A program made the translations under genes and the position numbers. DNA of 64,000 nucleotides from G026625185 sp963727835 (GTDB lineage Bacteria; Desulfobacterota; WTBG01; JAGOGO01). The stretch spans positions 14,285-78,284 of the forward strand of contig CAVSIB010000007.1 of the NCBI GenBank assembly GCA_963727835.1. Direction: 5' to 3'. Positions 26,311 through 37,034 of this stretch are shown piece by piece. The notes under the pieces are model-generated. The model ran no database searches and was not told where the DNA came from. It saw only the letters and a list, made by a program, of their open reading frames with translations. Each line of letters begins with the position of its first letter. Position 1 is the stretch's first letter.

Positions 26311-27024
26311 TTATGATTTGCACTTAACCATCGGGACAAATTTGACATATCTCTCCTCTTGGATCTCAGTGCGTCCGTTTTTTTTGGTAACCTTTATTAG
26401 TTTCTGGACTCTCCCCTCTGTGCCCACCGGTATGATCATCCGCCCCCCTTCTTTTAATTGGCTTACCAGAGCCGGAGGAATCTTTTCGGGCGCACAGGTC
26501 ACGATCACAGCATCAAAGGGCGCTTGTTCCGGCCAGCCTTTATAACCGTCTCCAATTTTCACGTGGATGTTTTTATAACCCAAGTGGGCTAATGTTGCTT
26601 TCGCTCTCTTCCCCAGCTTTTCGATAATTTCGATAGTGTAGACTTCTTTGACAATTTCAGCCAGGATCGCTGCCTGGTACCCAGAGCCAGTGCCAATTTC
26701 CAAAATTTTATCTCCCGCTTTTAGGTCAAGGGTTTCGGTCATAAAAGCAACAATATAAGGCTGGGAGATGGTTTGGCCTTCCCCGATGCACAAGGGAACA
26801 TCATTGTAAGCACACGCCCGATGGTCTTCAAGCACAAAAAGGTGTCTCGGCACCTTTCCCATCGCCTTTATCACCCGGGGGTCTTTTATTCCTCGGGCAA
26901 TAATTTGCTGTTTAACCATTTCCCTTTGGAGAGAAGCAAAATCGGCTGACCCGGAGGCAGAAAATGGTGGGGAGATAAAAAAGCTCATAGCTAAGATAAG
27001 CAAAAAACAGGGTATGCTTTTCAT
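26311..27024 (-). CDS. pcm: Exported protein-L-isoaspartate O-methyltransferase
   Basis: 237 residues. It repairs isoaspartyl residues using S-adenosylmethionine. A signal peptide leads (MKSIPCFLLILAMSFFISPP, then FSASGSADF), so this copy works in the periplasm. Catalytic-domain motifs: VPRHLFV, GEGQTISQPYIVAFM, LEIGTGSGYQAAILAE (SAM loop) and DAVIVTCAPEKIPPALVSQL. This is the full normal domain. It faces the ferredoxin gene convergently. Export of PCMT is found in several Gram-negative lineages and fits the envelope-repair theme of the window. Confidence 0.93.
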   Translation of the reverse strand: MKSIPCFLLILAMSFFISPPFSASGSADFASLQREMVKQQIIARGIKDPRVIKAMGKVPRHLFVLEDHRACAYNDVPLCIGEGQTISQPYIVAFMTETLDLKAGDKILEIGTGSGYQAAILAEIVKEVYTIEIIEKLGKRAKATLAHLGYKNIHVKIGDGYKGWPEQAPFDAVIVTCAPEKIPPALVSQLKEGGRMIIPVGTEGRVQKLIKVTKKNGRTEIQEERYVKFVPMVKCKS

Positions 27025-27357
27025 GGTCTCTGGTATCCTTTTCAGTACTTGTTTAAAATTTTATGCCCTCAGCGTAATAAATTTTTATACCACACGCTAC
27101 AGCACAATTTCAAGGCTGTTTTTTATTCTGATAAAGTAAAATAAAAATTGATATTGGGGACGGGTGAGCAATAAGAGAAAAAGGGTAACACTTTTTCACT
27201 GGCGCCATCCCCCGTTGCGGGCATTCATCCTAAGGTATACCCATTACTTTCTACCGATAATCAAAAAGACGGGGGATTTCCGTTCCCCTTTGCCGGTGAC
27301 ATTTTTTATGACTGTTGCGGCGGTGATGACGCGATCTGTTCTTTCGCCGCTTTGTTT
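27025..27357. other. Intergenic stretch, no gene seen
   Basis: 333 bases between pcm and the DUF4019 gene. Short weak hairpin ACAGC/GCTGT followed by T near 27110. Contains one copy of a 17-base repeat (27212-27228). No credible coding frame. Confidence 0.5.
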
Positions 27358-27795
27358 CTACTTGATATAATATCCGGCCACCTTCCACTGGCCATCTTTT
27401 TCTTTCTTAGCAATTAACGTCTCAACCGCATACCCTTTGTTTTCAAATCCGGCTTTAAATTGGATCACCACATACTCTCCCTCCGGAGATCCCGGAAGGC
27501 GGGTGGTATATTGTGCTGAATCCAAAACTCGGGTTTTCATGCTGCCTAACGGGCTTCTCACCCCCCGCAGTGTCTGTTTAAAAGAATCTTTGGAAACCGC
27601 GTTTTTTAGATATTCGGATGCATGCCTCCAGCCTTTGTCATAATTATCAGCATCAATGATTTTAAGCCACTGCTCCGCGCTGGCAACCGCAAGCTCCGTA
27701 GAATTACTGTGTGTATTTTGTTTTAAATCTTCAGTGGCGAATAAAAACAAAGGAAACAAAAAAACCATCAACAAAACCCTGTACCCTATCTTCAT
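27358..27795 (-). CDS. DUF4019 exported protein
   Basis: 145 residues from the ATG at 27795, preceded by GGAGGG; a start at 27903 would add sequence that is not signal-like. The signal peptide is MKIGYRVLLMVFLFPLFLFA. The mature part has the DUF4019 pattern: A-x-QWLKIIDADNYDKGW, then AVSKDSFKQTLRGVRSPLG, TTRLPGSPEGEYVVIQF and a C-terminal DGQWKVAGYYIK. A small periplasmic or lipoprotein-like domain of unknown role. A 17-base direct repeat lies on each side of the gene. Confidence 0.82.
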   Translation of the reverse strand: MKIGYRVLLMVFLFPLFLFATEDLKQNTHSNSTELAVASAEQWLKIIDADNYDKGWRHASEYLKNAVSKDSFKQTLRGVRSPLGSMKTRVLDSAQYTTRLPGSPEGEYVVIQFKAGFENKGYAVETLIAKKEKDGQWKVAGYYIK

Positions 27796-27893
27796 ATTCC
27801 CTCCATGAAATAATATTTGCCGTTGCGGGCATTCATTTTTTTTGGTCCCTCCCTGTCTCACCAAAAAGTGAGCGAAGCAATTTCTGGGTGAAG

Positions 27894-29711
27894 CTACTCC
27901 CACTTTTCCCGTGACTTGCGAGGAAGAGCCTGCTTTATCTTTATCTCGTAGAGAGTTTGAGGTTTGATCTTTCGCAGGTATCGCTTGTCCGTGACCTGAA
28001 TTTTGGCCGGCGTCCAGATAAGTTTGGCATCAGGAAAAACCTTGTTTTTTTTCTTGTCCGTGATATCCGCGATGATTTTGCCGTAGCGGCCTCCAAGAGA
28101 GATCAATTCCCGGCGGATATGGATGGGCGGGATCAGGTAGTCTTTTTTTATTTTCTGAGTTTTCTTCTCAAAAAAAAGTTCACCCGGAGTTTCTGTCCGC
28201 CCTTCCCGCGCCACCCTCACGTTAAAGTATCCAAGCTCTTTACCAACATAGCAGCGATCCGGTGCGTAGGAAAGAAAGTTTTTCTCCTCCGGTCGGAGGT
28301 AATATTTTTGAGCTATTTTTTTTAACGCTTTTTTTTCTTCTTCGGAAAGTTTTCTTTTCTTTTGGATCTTATACGCTCTGATAAGGTCGGAAAATGTCTC
28401 AATGACCTTCCAAAAAATTTCTTCCACCACTTTATGAATTTCCATCTCCAGCGATACAACCAACTCCAGCTTCGCGATCAGCAGTTGGTATCTTTTTCCC
28501 GTGTTAATCGGAACGTCTAAGCCGGCAAGGTCAACGTCAGCTTCATAGATCTGGTGCTGGACGATATGATTTATTTCCCTATCCAAAGCAGGCAAAACCT
28601 TACCGGCCTCAGAAAAGGTTTTATGGCGTTTTCCATTTTCTCCTGCACGGTGCAAGGCGGATAAAACCGTGAGCGCGTCAGCGTAAATTTTATATTCTGT
28701 GGCATTGACAATGGCTTGGTGAAGGAAGCACGCGACATGTTCTGCCTGGTCATAGGGAAGCGTGAGCCCATGAATCCAAAAAACTCGAAACAGCTCCCCC
28801 GCATCCTCTTCTTTGAGTTCAAATGATCTTCGGTCGTGTTTGAGAATGATGGTGGTGATCAGATTCCCGAACAAGCGCTCTAAAGGAACATGCCCGCCGG
28901 TTAATGTGCCCAGTAAATAGACCCACTCTCTCCGGTTAAGCTGAAAAAAATTCTTGATCAGCCAAAGTTTGGCATTGCCTTCGCGGATAATCCTTCGAGC
29001 CTCTTTGATCGTCTTCAAACTTGCCGCAAAAGTCTCTCCCAGAAAATCATAACCAGGGGTTAAACCCAGTTTGGAGGAAAGCGTGGTATAAACCCATGCT
29101 TCCTGAGTGTTCCTCAATAGATGAGTTTTAGTATCAGTAAAAGTTTTGTGTTCATCACTCTCAAACGGGGAAATAAAAAACCGGGCTTGCTGCCCGTCAA
29201 TTACCTCCGCAAGGTCAAGGGCCCCCTTTTTCCACTTCCTTCCTTTTCTAAACATGCTCACCCAAAAAGCATCGGCCACATCCTGCTTGGGCTCTTGTTG
29301 CAGCTCAAAGCGGCTGGCCGGATCGCCCTTGCGCCGCTCCTCCTTGTAGTCATTCCATTGCGCTTCACTTTCCCGTTCGATATTCCTCCACAGCTCAATT
29401 AACCTTCCTATGCCACCCTTCCAGTCGGCATTTACTTCAAGCTCAAATCCCCGGTTGACCTGCGCGAGAACCTTAAAAAACTCATCCTGTAAAGCATGAA
29501 AGTTTTTTCTGGCATTGATCAACGGATCAATCCCCACCCTTTTGAGCCAGATCTCACACATAACCGCAAGCGAGTTCTTAAAATAAAATAAAAAGTCCAG
29601 GTCAAGCAGGTTACTAAAGACCGCCTGTTTAAGAACCTGAACCAAAAATGGTTTTTGGGGATCAGGATCCCATGCTTTGCGGGAAGGTTGCCATTTAACG
29701 AGAAACGTCAT
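27894..29711 (-). CDS. Unrecognised 605-residue protein, third gene of an unknown trio
   Basis: 605 residues, no signal peptide, no transmembrane helix, no motif I know. The N-terminal third is helical and charged. The middle (NAKLWLIKNFFQLNRREW, then YLLGTLTGGHVPLERLFGNLITTIIL) looks like helical repeats. The last 130 residues are richer in beta structure and strongly basic (KIKKDYLIPPIHIRRELISL, KNKVFPDAKLIWTPAKIQV), which might bind nucleic acid or another partner. It follows the two genes at 29781-30792 on the same strand after 69 bases, so they probably form an operon. Function unknown. Confidence 0.75.
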   Translation of the reverse strand: MTFLVKWQPSRKAWDPDPQKPFLVQVLKQAVFSNLLDLDFLFYFKNSLAVMCEIWLKRVGIDPLINARKNFHALQDEFFKVLAQVNRGFELEVNADWKGGIGRLIELWRNIERESEAQWNDYKEERRKGDPASRFELQQEPKQDVADAFWVSMFRKGRKWKKGALDLAEVIDGQQARFFISPFESDEHKTFTDTKTHLLRNTQEAWVYTTLSSKLGLTPGYDFLGETFAASLKTIKEARRIIREGNAKLWLIKNFFQLNRREWVYLLGTLTGGHVPLERLFGNLITTIILKHDRRSFELKEEDAGELFRVFWIHGLTLPYDQAEHVACFLHQAIVNATEYKIYADALTVLSALHRAGENGKRHKTFSEAGKVLPALDREINHIVQHQIYEADVDLAGLDVPINTGKRYQLLIAKLELVVSLEMEIHKVVEEIFWKVIETFSDLIRAYKIQKKRKLSEEEKKALKKIAQKYYLRPEEKNFLSYAPDRCYVGKELGYFNVRVAREGRTETPGELFFEKKTQKIKKDYLIPPIHIRRELISLGGRYGKIIADITDKKKNKVFPDAKLIWTPAKIQVTDKRYLRKIKPQTLYEIKIKQALPRKSREKWE

Positions 29712-29780
29712 AGGAATAGTATATCGCTTTAATTAGGGTAATAACGCGTTCCCTCAATGCGAGGAACGCGGGGATAAAAT

Positions 29781-30392
29781 TTAAATATCAAACATTTCGC
29801 GTTCGACTTTTTCCGCTCGTGCTTTCATCGCCTTTTGAATCATCCGGATCTCTTCTTTCGCTTTCTCACGGATCTCTGCCGTAATACCACCTAACGTTTC
29901 CTCATCATATTGCAGCAAGTCATCGATATCCGGCTCAAACCGATTAAGCCAATGGTTCAAAAGCCAGTTTGTCACCTCATCTTCCTCATCGAAATCAAAT
30001 TCCTCCGGCACTTCAACCAAAAAAGCCATGCTTACAATGTTGCGGATAAGGCCCTCTTCTTGATAAAGGGTCGGGGCATCCTCCCGGTCAGTTAAAGAAT
30101 AGGCAACGGCCACTGCCTGCACCGGATAGAGCTGGCCTTTTTCATCAATCAGTTCCGGATCATGGGCGAGCGCGTTGAGCAGCGTTTCCCGAGGCAATTC
30201 ACAAATTATCCAGCTCATGTCTGCCCGGGAAGCCAACAATCCCAGCTCATGAGGTGTCATTTCCCCATAAATGCGCAGGCGGGTTTCGTCCGTGCAAAGG
30301 GCTAAAACATTCTCTGCTTCTTTTACATCGTTAGCTTTAAGAAGCTTAAGGGCTTGGTTTTTTGCTTTCTTATACGGTATGAGCTTTGTCAC
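29781..30392 (-). CDS. Unrecognised acidic protein, second gene of the trio
   Basis: 203 residues from a GTG at 30392, chosen because AAGGAG stands about 9 bases upstream; a start at 30455 would overlap the previous gene by 86 bases. It begins VTKLIPYKKAKNQALKLLKA, helical, then a very acidic part (EVPEEFDFDEEDEVTNWLLN, DIDDLLQYDEE) and a long C-terminal helix EIREKAKEEIRMIQKAMKAR. No known family. It overlaps the end of the upstream gene by 23 bases, which suggests coupled translation. Confidence 0.72.
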   Translation of the reverse strand: MTKLIPYKKAKNQALKLLKANDVKEAENVLALCTDETRLRIYGEMTPHELGLLASRADMSWIICELPRETLLNALAHDPELIDEKGQLYPVQAVAVAYSLTDREDAPTLYQEEGLIRNIVSMAFLVEVPEEFDFDEEDEVTNWLLNHWLNRFEPDIDDLLQYDEETLGGITAEIREKAKEEIRMIQKAMKARAEKVEREMFDI

Positions 30393-30792
30393 CCTTTTTC
30401 TCCTTTTCGTATTTCCACAGGATACACAAAACTTCGAGGAATTTTTTCGGGTCAACTTCTTTTAAGGTTTTCAGCACCATGGCCGCATCCCCGGAAGCCC
30501 GAACAAGACCGTCAGTGTTCTCGCTTGCGTCAGCAAGGGAAATAGCATTGTTCCAGATTTTTTGGAGAAATTTTGCGGCATCGGATTTTATTTCATAATG
30601 TCCGGCAGTAAGCGCACAGGCGATATCCTGGGGAAGCATAAATTCGCTGATCCGCTTGTCGCATTGCAAACACCCTTTAAGAAGCTGGCGTCTGAGGTCA
30701 AGAACTTCTCGAGGCCCTTGGACAATCAAATTTACCGACAGTGAAGAGCCAAACTCTTCGAATAATTCATCTATCTTGTTATCTCGTTTCAT
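30370..30792 (-). CDS. Unrecognised small protein, first gene of the trio
   Basis: 140 residues, mostly helical, starting MKRDNKIDELFEEFGSSLSV. One CLQC pair sits in LLKGCLQCDKRISEFMLPQD. It ends with a basic tail. ATG at 30792 preceded by a weak AGGAGAAC-like site. It opens the trio 30792-27894. No family recognised, and no signal or membrane helix. Confidence 0.7.
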   Translation of the reverse strand: MKRDNKIDELFEEFGSSLSVNLIVQGPREVLDLRRQLLKGCLQCDKRISEFMLPQDIACALTAGHYEIKSDAAKFLQKIWNNAISLADASENTDGLVRASGDAAMVLKTLKEVDPKKFLEVLCILWKYEKEKKGDKAHTV

Positions 30793-31178
30793 GTTCTCCT
30801 GACTTTGCTAAGGTGTTTTTTTACAATCAGCCGGGCGTTTTCCCGAACAGCGGAGAAATTTTCAAAATTATCAGATTCCGGCAAAACGCAGGGAATTTCT
30901 TTAACAAAAAATTTTGATTCCCCGCCTGGAAACAAAGGGGGAAAGAGAGTATAGTGAAATATACTTTTTTTGCACGGGTTAGTCTATCTTAAACGGTTGC
31001 GCGATACCCTCTCCGAAGGGCGCGGGGTTTAAGCAATAAAATATTCTTTAAAATTTTAAACGATGATAATAGCTTGGGGATTGAAAAAATCTCTTCCTAA
31101 AGACCGAAAAGGTATTATCAAAAAATCAAGAACTTGTCAAGAAAGAAAGATTAATAACGACAGCAGTACGCCAAAAAA
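30793..31178. other. Divergent intergenic region before uvrA
   Basis: 386 bases between the unknown trio (on -) and uvrA (on +). It should hold promoters for both. I see no palindrome matching a LexA box that I would defend, and no gene. Confidence 0.5.
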
Positions 31179-34100
31179 ATGAGCGCTTACGACTCAATCC
31201 GGATTACCGGCGCGAAGCAGAATAATTTAAAAAACCTGAACCTTGAAATCCCCCTCTTTAAGATCATTGCCATTACCGGGGTAAGCGGCTCAGGAAAGTC
31301 ATCCCTCGCCCTCGATACCATCTATGCCGAAGGGCAAAGAAGGTATGTGGAGACCTTTTCCCCCTATGCCCGCCAGTTTATGGATCGGATGGATAAACCC
31401 CATGTGGATAAAATCGAAGGGATTCCTCCGGCAATCGCCATTGACAGCAAAAACCTGGTTAAAACTTCCCGCTCCACCGTGGGCACCATGACCGAAATCA
31501 CTGACTTCTGCAAGCTCCTTTTTGCTAAAATGGCGCGTCTTTACTGCCCTACCTGCGGAAGAACAGTGGGGAAGGATACCGCGTTCACCATCTGGGAGAG
31601 TCTCCTGACTCGGAGGGAAGGAACAGAATTTATCATCGCGTTCCCAATGAAATTCAATGGACTTAACCGGGACGACGTAGAAACCTATCTTTCGGGCATG
31701 GGGTTTTCACGCGCCTATCATAACAACGAAATCCTTCCGCTCAGCCAGGTGCTCAAGAAAGCCAAAAAAGAAGTTCTCATGGTGATGGACCGCCTGACCC
31801 TGAAAACAGGGGCAAAAAAAAGGATCATTGATTCGCTCGAAGGAGCGCTTAAGTTTGGCGGAGGACATTGCTCTATTATTTTTCCGGGACAGGATGTTTT
31901 AAAATTCAGTGCTGAGTTTCACTGCCCCTATTGCGACCTCAATTACCAGGACCCGGTCCCCAATCTTTTTTCTTTTAATAGCCCGTTAGGGGCGTGCGAA
32001 ACCTGCCGCGGATTTGGAAGGGTTATTGACTTTGACCTCGACCTGGTTATCCCGGATAAGACCAAATCATTACGAGAAGGAGCGGTTAAACCCTGGAAGC
32101 CTGAACCCGGACGAATCGAGTTTGACGACCTGATGAAATTTTGCCGCGGCCGGAAAATTTCGATTACTATCCCGTTTAAAGATTTAAAGGAAAAAGATCA
32201 GCAGGACATCATCAACGGAACCTCTGAATATTACGGAATCCGGGGCTTCTTTGAATGGCTGGAGACCAAAAAATATAAGATGCACGTTCGGGTCTTTCTT
32301 TCCCGCTACCGAAGCTATCGTGAGTGCCCAGCGTGTCATGGTACGCGATTCAAAAAAGAAGTACTCACCTGGAAGGTGGAAGAAAAAAACATCGGCGAGC
32401 TTTACCGGATGAGTGCTGCTCAAGCGCATGATTTTTTTACCCGCCTTAAGGCCAACGAGGACAAGATCAGTGAGACAATTCTTCAGGAGATCAAAAACCG
32501 CCTCCTTTACCTGATTGATGTCGGGCTTGGGTATCTTTCCTTAGACCGCCAGTCTCGCACCCTTTCGGGCGGTGAAGTGGAACGGGTGAATCTCACCACC
32601 ATCTTGGGCTCGTCGCTTGCCCATACCCTTTACATCCTCGATGAACCGAGCATTGGACTTCACCCCCGTGACAACCTCCGCTTAATGAATATCCTCCATC
32701 ACATTAAAAAAAATAACAACACCGTGCTGGTGGTGGAGCATGATCCGGAAATCATCAAGAACAGCGACTACATCCTTGACCTCGGGCCGGGCGCGGGCGA
32801 GAAGGGAGGAGCATTAGTCTATTTCGGAAAAGCGCAGGGAATAATACGAGCCAAGGACTCCCTTACCGGGCAATACCTCTCCGGAGCGCTGAAAATTTCT
32901 CTCCCCAAAAAAAGGAGAAGCCTTCGGAAAACCAACACGATCCAGATCACCGGAGCAAGCGAGCACAACCTCAAGAACCTCGACTGCGAAATTCCTCTGG
33001 GAATGTTGGTGTGCGTAACCGGTGTTTCGGGTTCAGGAAAAAGCACCCTGATTGAAGAGATCCTTTACCGCGGCATAAAGCGGGAGAAAGGTGCGTTTGA
33101 GGAAAAACCAGGCGCGTTTACCGGTATAAAAGGAGCTGAGCTGATTCGCGAGGTCATGCTGGTTAACCAAAAGCCCATCAGCGGAACCCCGCGCTCAAAC
33201 CCCCTGACCTATCTCAAAGCGGTTGATCCCATCCGCGCTCTTTTTGCCCGCACCCCGCTCGCTCAGGAGCGGGGATACACGAGCTCAGCGTTTTCCTTTA
33301 ATGTCGAAGGCGGAAGATGCGAGACCTGTAAAGGGGCCGGGTATGAAAAAACCGAAATGCAGTTTTTAGCCGATATCTACATCACCTGCCCGGACTGTCA
33401 GGGAAAAAGGTTCAAACCGGAAATTTTGGAAGTCACCATTCAGGGAAAAAATCTCGCGGAGGTATTGAGCCTCACGGTGGATGAGGCAATGGAGTTTTTC
33501 AAAAACCTGCCCAAGGTAATTGTTCCTTTAAGAGTCCTCACCGATATTGGTTTGGGTTACCTCAGGCTGGGCCAACCGCTCAACACCCTCTCTGGAGGAG
33601 AAGCCCAGCGGCTCAAATTGGCGAAACAGATCAGCGCTCCGAAAGCAAAAAATATCCTTTTTATTTTTGATGAGCCAACCATCGGTCTTCACTGTGATGA
33701 CATCGCCAAGCTCATCACGACTCTCCAGGGTTTAGTGGAAAAGGGAAACTCCATCGTTATTGTGGAACATAACCTCGAGGTCATTAAATGCGCTGACCAT
33801 ATCGTTGACTTGGGACCCGAAGGAGGTGAGGCCGGAGGCTATCTCGTGGCTGCGGGCACTCCTGAAGAAGTTGCCGCGTGTTCCCAGTCCTGGACCGGAA
33901 AATTTCTGAAAGACATTCTCAAACCGGGTGACTCAAAGCTTCACGAGAAAAAACTTCGTGCGGTCGCTAAAAAAGACGACAAGCCTTCTGCCGAGGAAAT
34001 CCGGATTATGGGCGCACGGGAACACAACCTCAAAAACATCAAGGTAACCATCCCCCGGGGGAAAATGGTGGTCATCACCGGAATGAGCGGCTCAGGCAAA

Positions 34101-36539
34101 TCCACGCTTGCTTTTGACATCCTGTTCGCGGAAGGCCAGCGCCGTTACCTCGAAAGCCTTACCCCTTATGTCCGGCAGTATCTTAAGATCATGGATAAAC
34201 CCAATGTTGACTTAGTCACCGGAATCCCTCCCACCGTGGCGATCGAACAGCGGATGTACCGGGAAGGGAAAAGGTCAATTGTTGCCACCTTGACGGAAAT
34301 CTACCACTTCCTCCGCCTTCTCTACAGCAAGCTCGGCACCCAGCACTGCCCTTCATGCGATCAGCCGATCACGCTTCAGAGCGTGGAGCAAATTGCGCGA
34401 AATGTGCGGCAATTGTTTCGGGGAGAACAGGTTTCTTTCTTTGCCCCCAAGGTCTTCGGAAGAAAAGGGTTCCATAAAGATATTTTCACCCAGGCCCTGA
34501 AAAAGGGCTATTCCCAAGCCCGCATTGATGGAAAAAACATTGATCTTAGCAAGCCTCCGGCTTTAAGCCGTTACCAGGAGCATGCGGTTGACATCCTCAT
34601 CGCACAGCAGGATATCTCTTCAGGGGCAGCGTTACCTTGGATGAGATCATTCGAGAAAGCCTCCAGCAGGGAAAGGGTACTTTTTTTGCTGTCAGTGCTG
34701 AGGGTAAGCAAAAGCGGTATAGTGATACGTTGTTTTGCCCCCGCTGCCTCCAGAGCTTTGAACCGCTCGACCCGCGCTTATTTTCCTTTAACAGCAAACA
34801 CGGCGCCTGCCCCCGCTGTGCGGGAATGGGTTTTATTACCGAGTCTGATCATTACTCACAAGAATTCTTTTATGATCAGTTCGTCGAAGAAACGGATATG
34901 CCGCCTGACGTTAACGAAATGGAGTGCCCGGCCTGCAAGGGAAAAAGACTTAAGGCTAATGCGCTGGCCGTCAAGGTAAAGGGCTGGGGGATCTGGGATG
35001 TGGCGTCGCTTTCGGTTGCTCAAGCGGAGAAGTTTTTTCGCACCATCTCCTTTTCTTCTCAGGAACAGGCAATCGGCACCACCATTGTCCGGGAGATTAA
35101 CACCCGCCTTGCCTTTCTTCTCAAAGTTGGTCTTCCCTATCTCACCCTCAATCGCCGCGGAGATACACTCTCCGGAGGTGAGTCTCAAAGGATTCGTTTA
35201 GCCGCTCAGCTCGGCTCGAATCTGCGCGGGGCCTGTTATATTCTGGATGAGCCAACAATCGGGCTTCACCCCCGCGATAACCAGATGCTGGTCCAAACCT
35301 TGAAAGAGTTAAAAAATCTAGGTAATAGCTTGGTGGTGGTGGAACACGATGAAGAGACCATTCGGCACGGTGATTTTATTATTGACTTAGGCCCCGGAGG
35401 AGGAATTCAAGGAGGTGAAGTAATCGCCTCCGGAACACTCAAAACACTTTTAAACACTCCTCACTCAATCACCGGACAATTCTTAAAAAATCACAACCGG
35501 AGAATCATTACCTCGCGGAAGCGCTCGCCGGATAAATGGCTTCTGGTTAAAGGCGCCCGAGAACATAACCTTAAAAATATCGAGATCGCCCTTCCCCTCG
35601 GAACCTTAACCTGCGTTACCGGTGTCTCCGGAGCAGGAAAGTCAACGCTCTTAAAAGGAGTCATCTTAGGAGGTGTTAAAAATCACCTCCTGGGCGTAAA
35701 AGAAAACAACCCGGCTTTCTCCGCTTTATCCGGGTGGGAACATCTTGACCGGGTGCTTGATGTTGACCACTCACCCATCGGCCGTACTCCCCGCTCAACT
35801 CCCGCAACCTACGTGGGCTTCTATGATGATATCCGGAGACTCTTTTCCCTTATCCCTGATGCCCGGATGCGGGGATATAATCCCGGACGGTTTTCCTTCA
35901 ATGTGAAAGGAGGGCGGTGCGAAGCCTGCGCTGGTCAGGGGAAAAAGAGGATCGAGATGAGCTTTCTCCCGGATGTGTATGTGGACTGTGAGGTCTGCGC
36001 GGGAACACGGTTTAATGACGAGACATTACACATTAACTACAAAGGCAAGACAATTTCCGAAGTGCTCAACCTGACCATGAAAGAAGCCGCGGATTTCTTT
36101 TCTCCCATTCCCGCCATCGCCAGGCCTTTAAAGATCATCACCGATATGGGCCTTGACTACCTCACCCTGGGCCAGCCCAGCCCCACCCTTTCCGGCGGAG
36201 AGGCCCAGCGGATTAAACTCGCTTATCGAATTCTCCCGCCCCGCGCAGGGAAAGACATTGTATATCCTCGATGAACCCACCACCGGTCTTCACTTCGCGG
36301 ACATTGAAAAACTCTTAAGCGTACTCCACGGACTGGTAGATAAAGGAAATACAGTAGCCATTATCGAACATAACCTCGACATTATCCGGGCCGCCGACCA
36401 TATCATTGACCTCGGACCGGAAGGAGGAGACCAAGGCGGCTACGTCGTGGCAACCGGCGCTCCCCAGGAAATTTTAAAGCACACTCATACCTCCTACACC
36501 GCCCAGTTTCTCAAAAAATACCTCGAAGGAAAAAAATAA
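31179..36539 (+). CDS. uvrA: Double-length excinuclease ABC subunit A, two frameshifts
   Basis: About 1,787 codons: two complete UvrA units in tandem. Each has two ABC ATPases. Walker A sites: TGVSGSGKSSLA, TGVSGSGKSTLI, TGMSGSGKSTLA, TGVSGAGKSTLL. Signatures: TLSGGEVERV, TLSGGEAQRL, TLSGGESQRI, TLSGGEAQRI. Zinc modules recur (CPTCGRT, CPYCDL, CETCKGAG, CPSCDQ, CPRCAG, CEACAGQG). Unit 2 starts near 33,990 (EEIRIMGAREHNLKNI). It recognises damaged DNA in excision repair. Frame breaks: near 34,620 and near 36,225, where one extra C splits LAY from EFSRPAQGKTLYILDEP. Double UvrA is known from Chlamydiae, of almost this length. Confidence 0.93.
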
Positions 36540-36614
36540 AGAACGATCATTCATCATAAATTCAAGACCCTGCCCTCATTGGTTTAACCTTAAAGTAAAT
36601 CCCCTTGAACCGGC

Positions 36615-36642
36615 TTGCCTTTTCAAATTTTTTTGGTATAAT
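36615..36642 (+). promoter_or_regulatory. Sigma-70-type promoter
   Basis: TTGCCT, 16 bases, TATAAT. The -10 is perfect. The predicted start near 36648 coincides with the first base of the long stem that follows, so the transcript would begin with that structure and run into the 61-residue gene at 36849. Confidence 0.65.
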
Positions 36643-36645
36643 AGT

Positions 36646-36772
36646 AAAGAAATCGCTTGAATTCGACTATCCCCGCTCACAGAACGGGGCATTACGCCGA
36701 ATTCATGGCTAACGCCACCGCGATTTCTTTAATTCAAAAAGACAAACCATTCATCCCCGTCCACAGGACGGG
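36646..36772 (+). ncRNA. Structured leader with two ACA-loop hairpins
   Basis: Nested stems: AAAGAAATCGC (36646-36656) pairs with GCGATTTCTTT (36720-36730), TGAATTCG pairs with CGAATTCA inside it, and CCCCGCTCACAGAACGGGG forms the inner hairpin. A second hairpin at 36756-36772 (CCCGTCC ACA GGACGGG) has the same ACA loop and shares its stem sequence. Possible readings: a cis-regulatory leader for the next gene, a small RNA, or worn ends of an IS200/IS605-type element. Bases alone do not settle it. Confidence 0.45.
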
Positions 36773-36848
36773 ATATTCGGTTAGGTTTTCATAAAAAGGA
36801 AAGTTTAAACGTTTCCAGGCATGCAGACAAAAAGAAAGGAAGGCGCTC

Positions 36849-37034
36849 ATGCCGCAGATTGAACTAACTCCTCAAGAGGCGGAAATGCTGCGGGACATTC
36901 TGCTGAGATACCTCCCTGAGCTTCGGCGGGAAATTGCGGATACGGATAAAAAAGAATTCAGGCGGTTTCTCCAAAGAATGGAAGTTTTTATGGATGATTT
37001 CATCCAACGTCTGCAGCAGAAATTTGCCGCTTGA
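36849..37034 (+). CDS. Small conserved helical protein
   Basis: 61 residues, IELTPQEAEMLRDILLRYLP then ELRREIADTDKKEFRRFLQR. One helical hairpin, no cysteine, cytosolic. Short proteins with the LTPxEAExLRxxLxxYLxxLRxEIADTDxxxFR pattern occur in many bacteria as unnamed hypotheticals, in my recollection. Start ATG at 36849 with GAAAGGAAGG upstream. It is the first gene after the structured leader. Confidence 0.72.
   Translation: MPQIELTPQEAEMLRDILLRYLPELRREIADTDKKEFRRFLQRMEVFMDDFIQRLQQKFAA

Noticed and set aside
31179..36539. Two separate uvrA genes
   Set aside because: The linker between the units is in frame and without start signals; only one-base breaks interrupt the reading, and double UvrA proteins are known.
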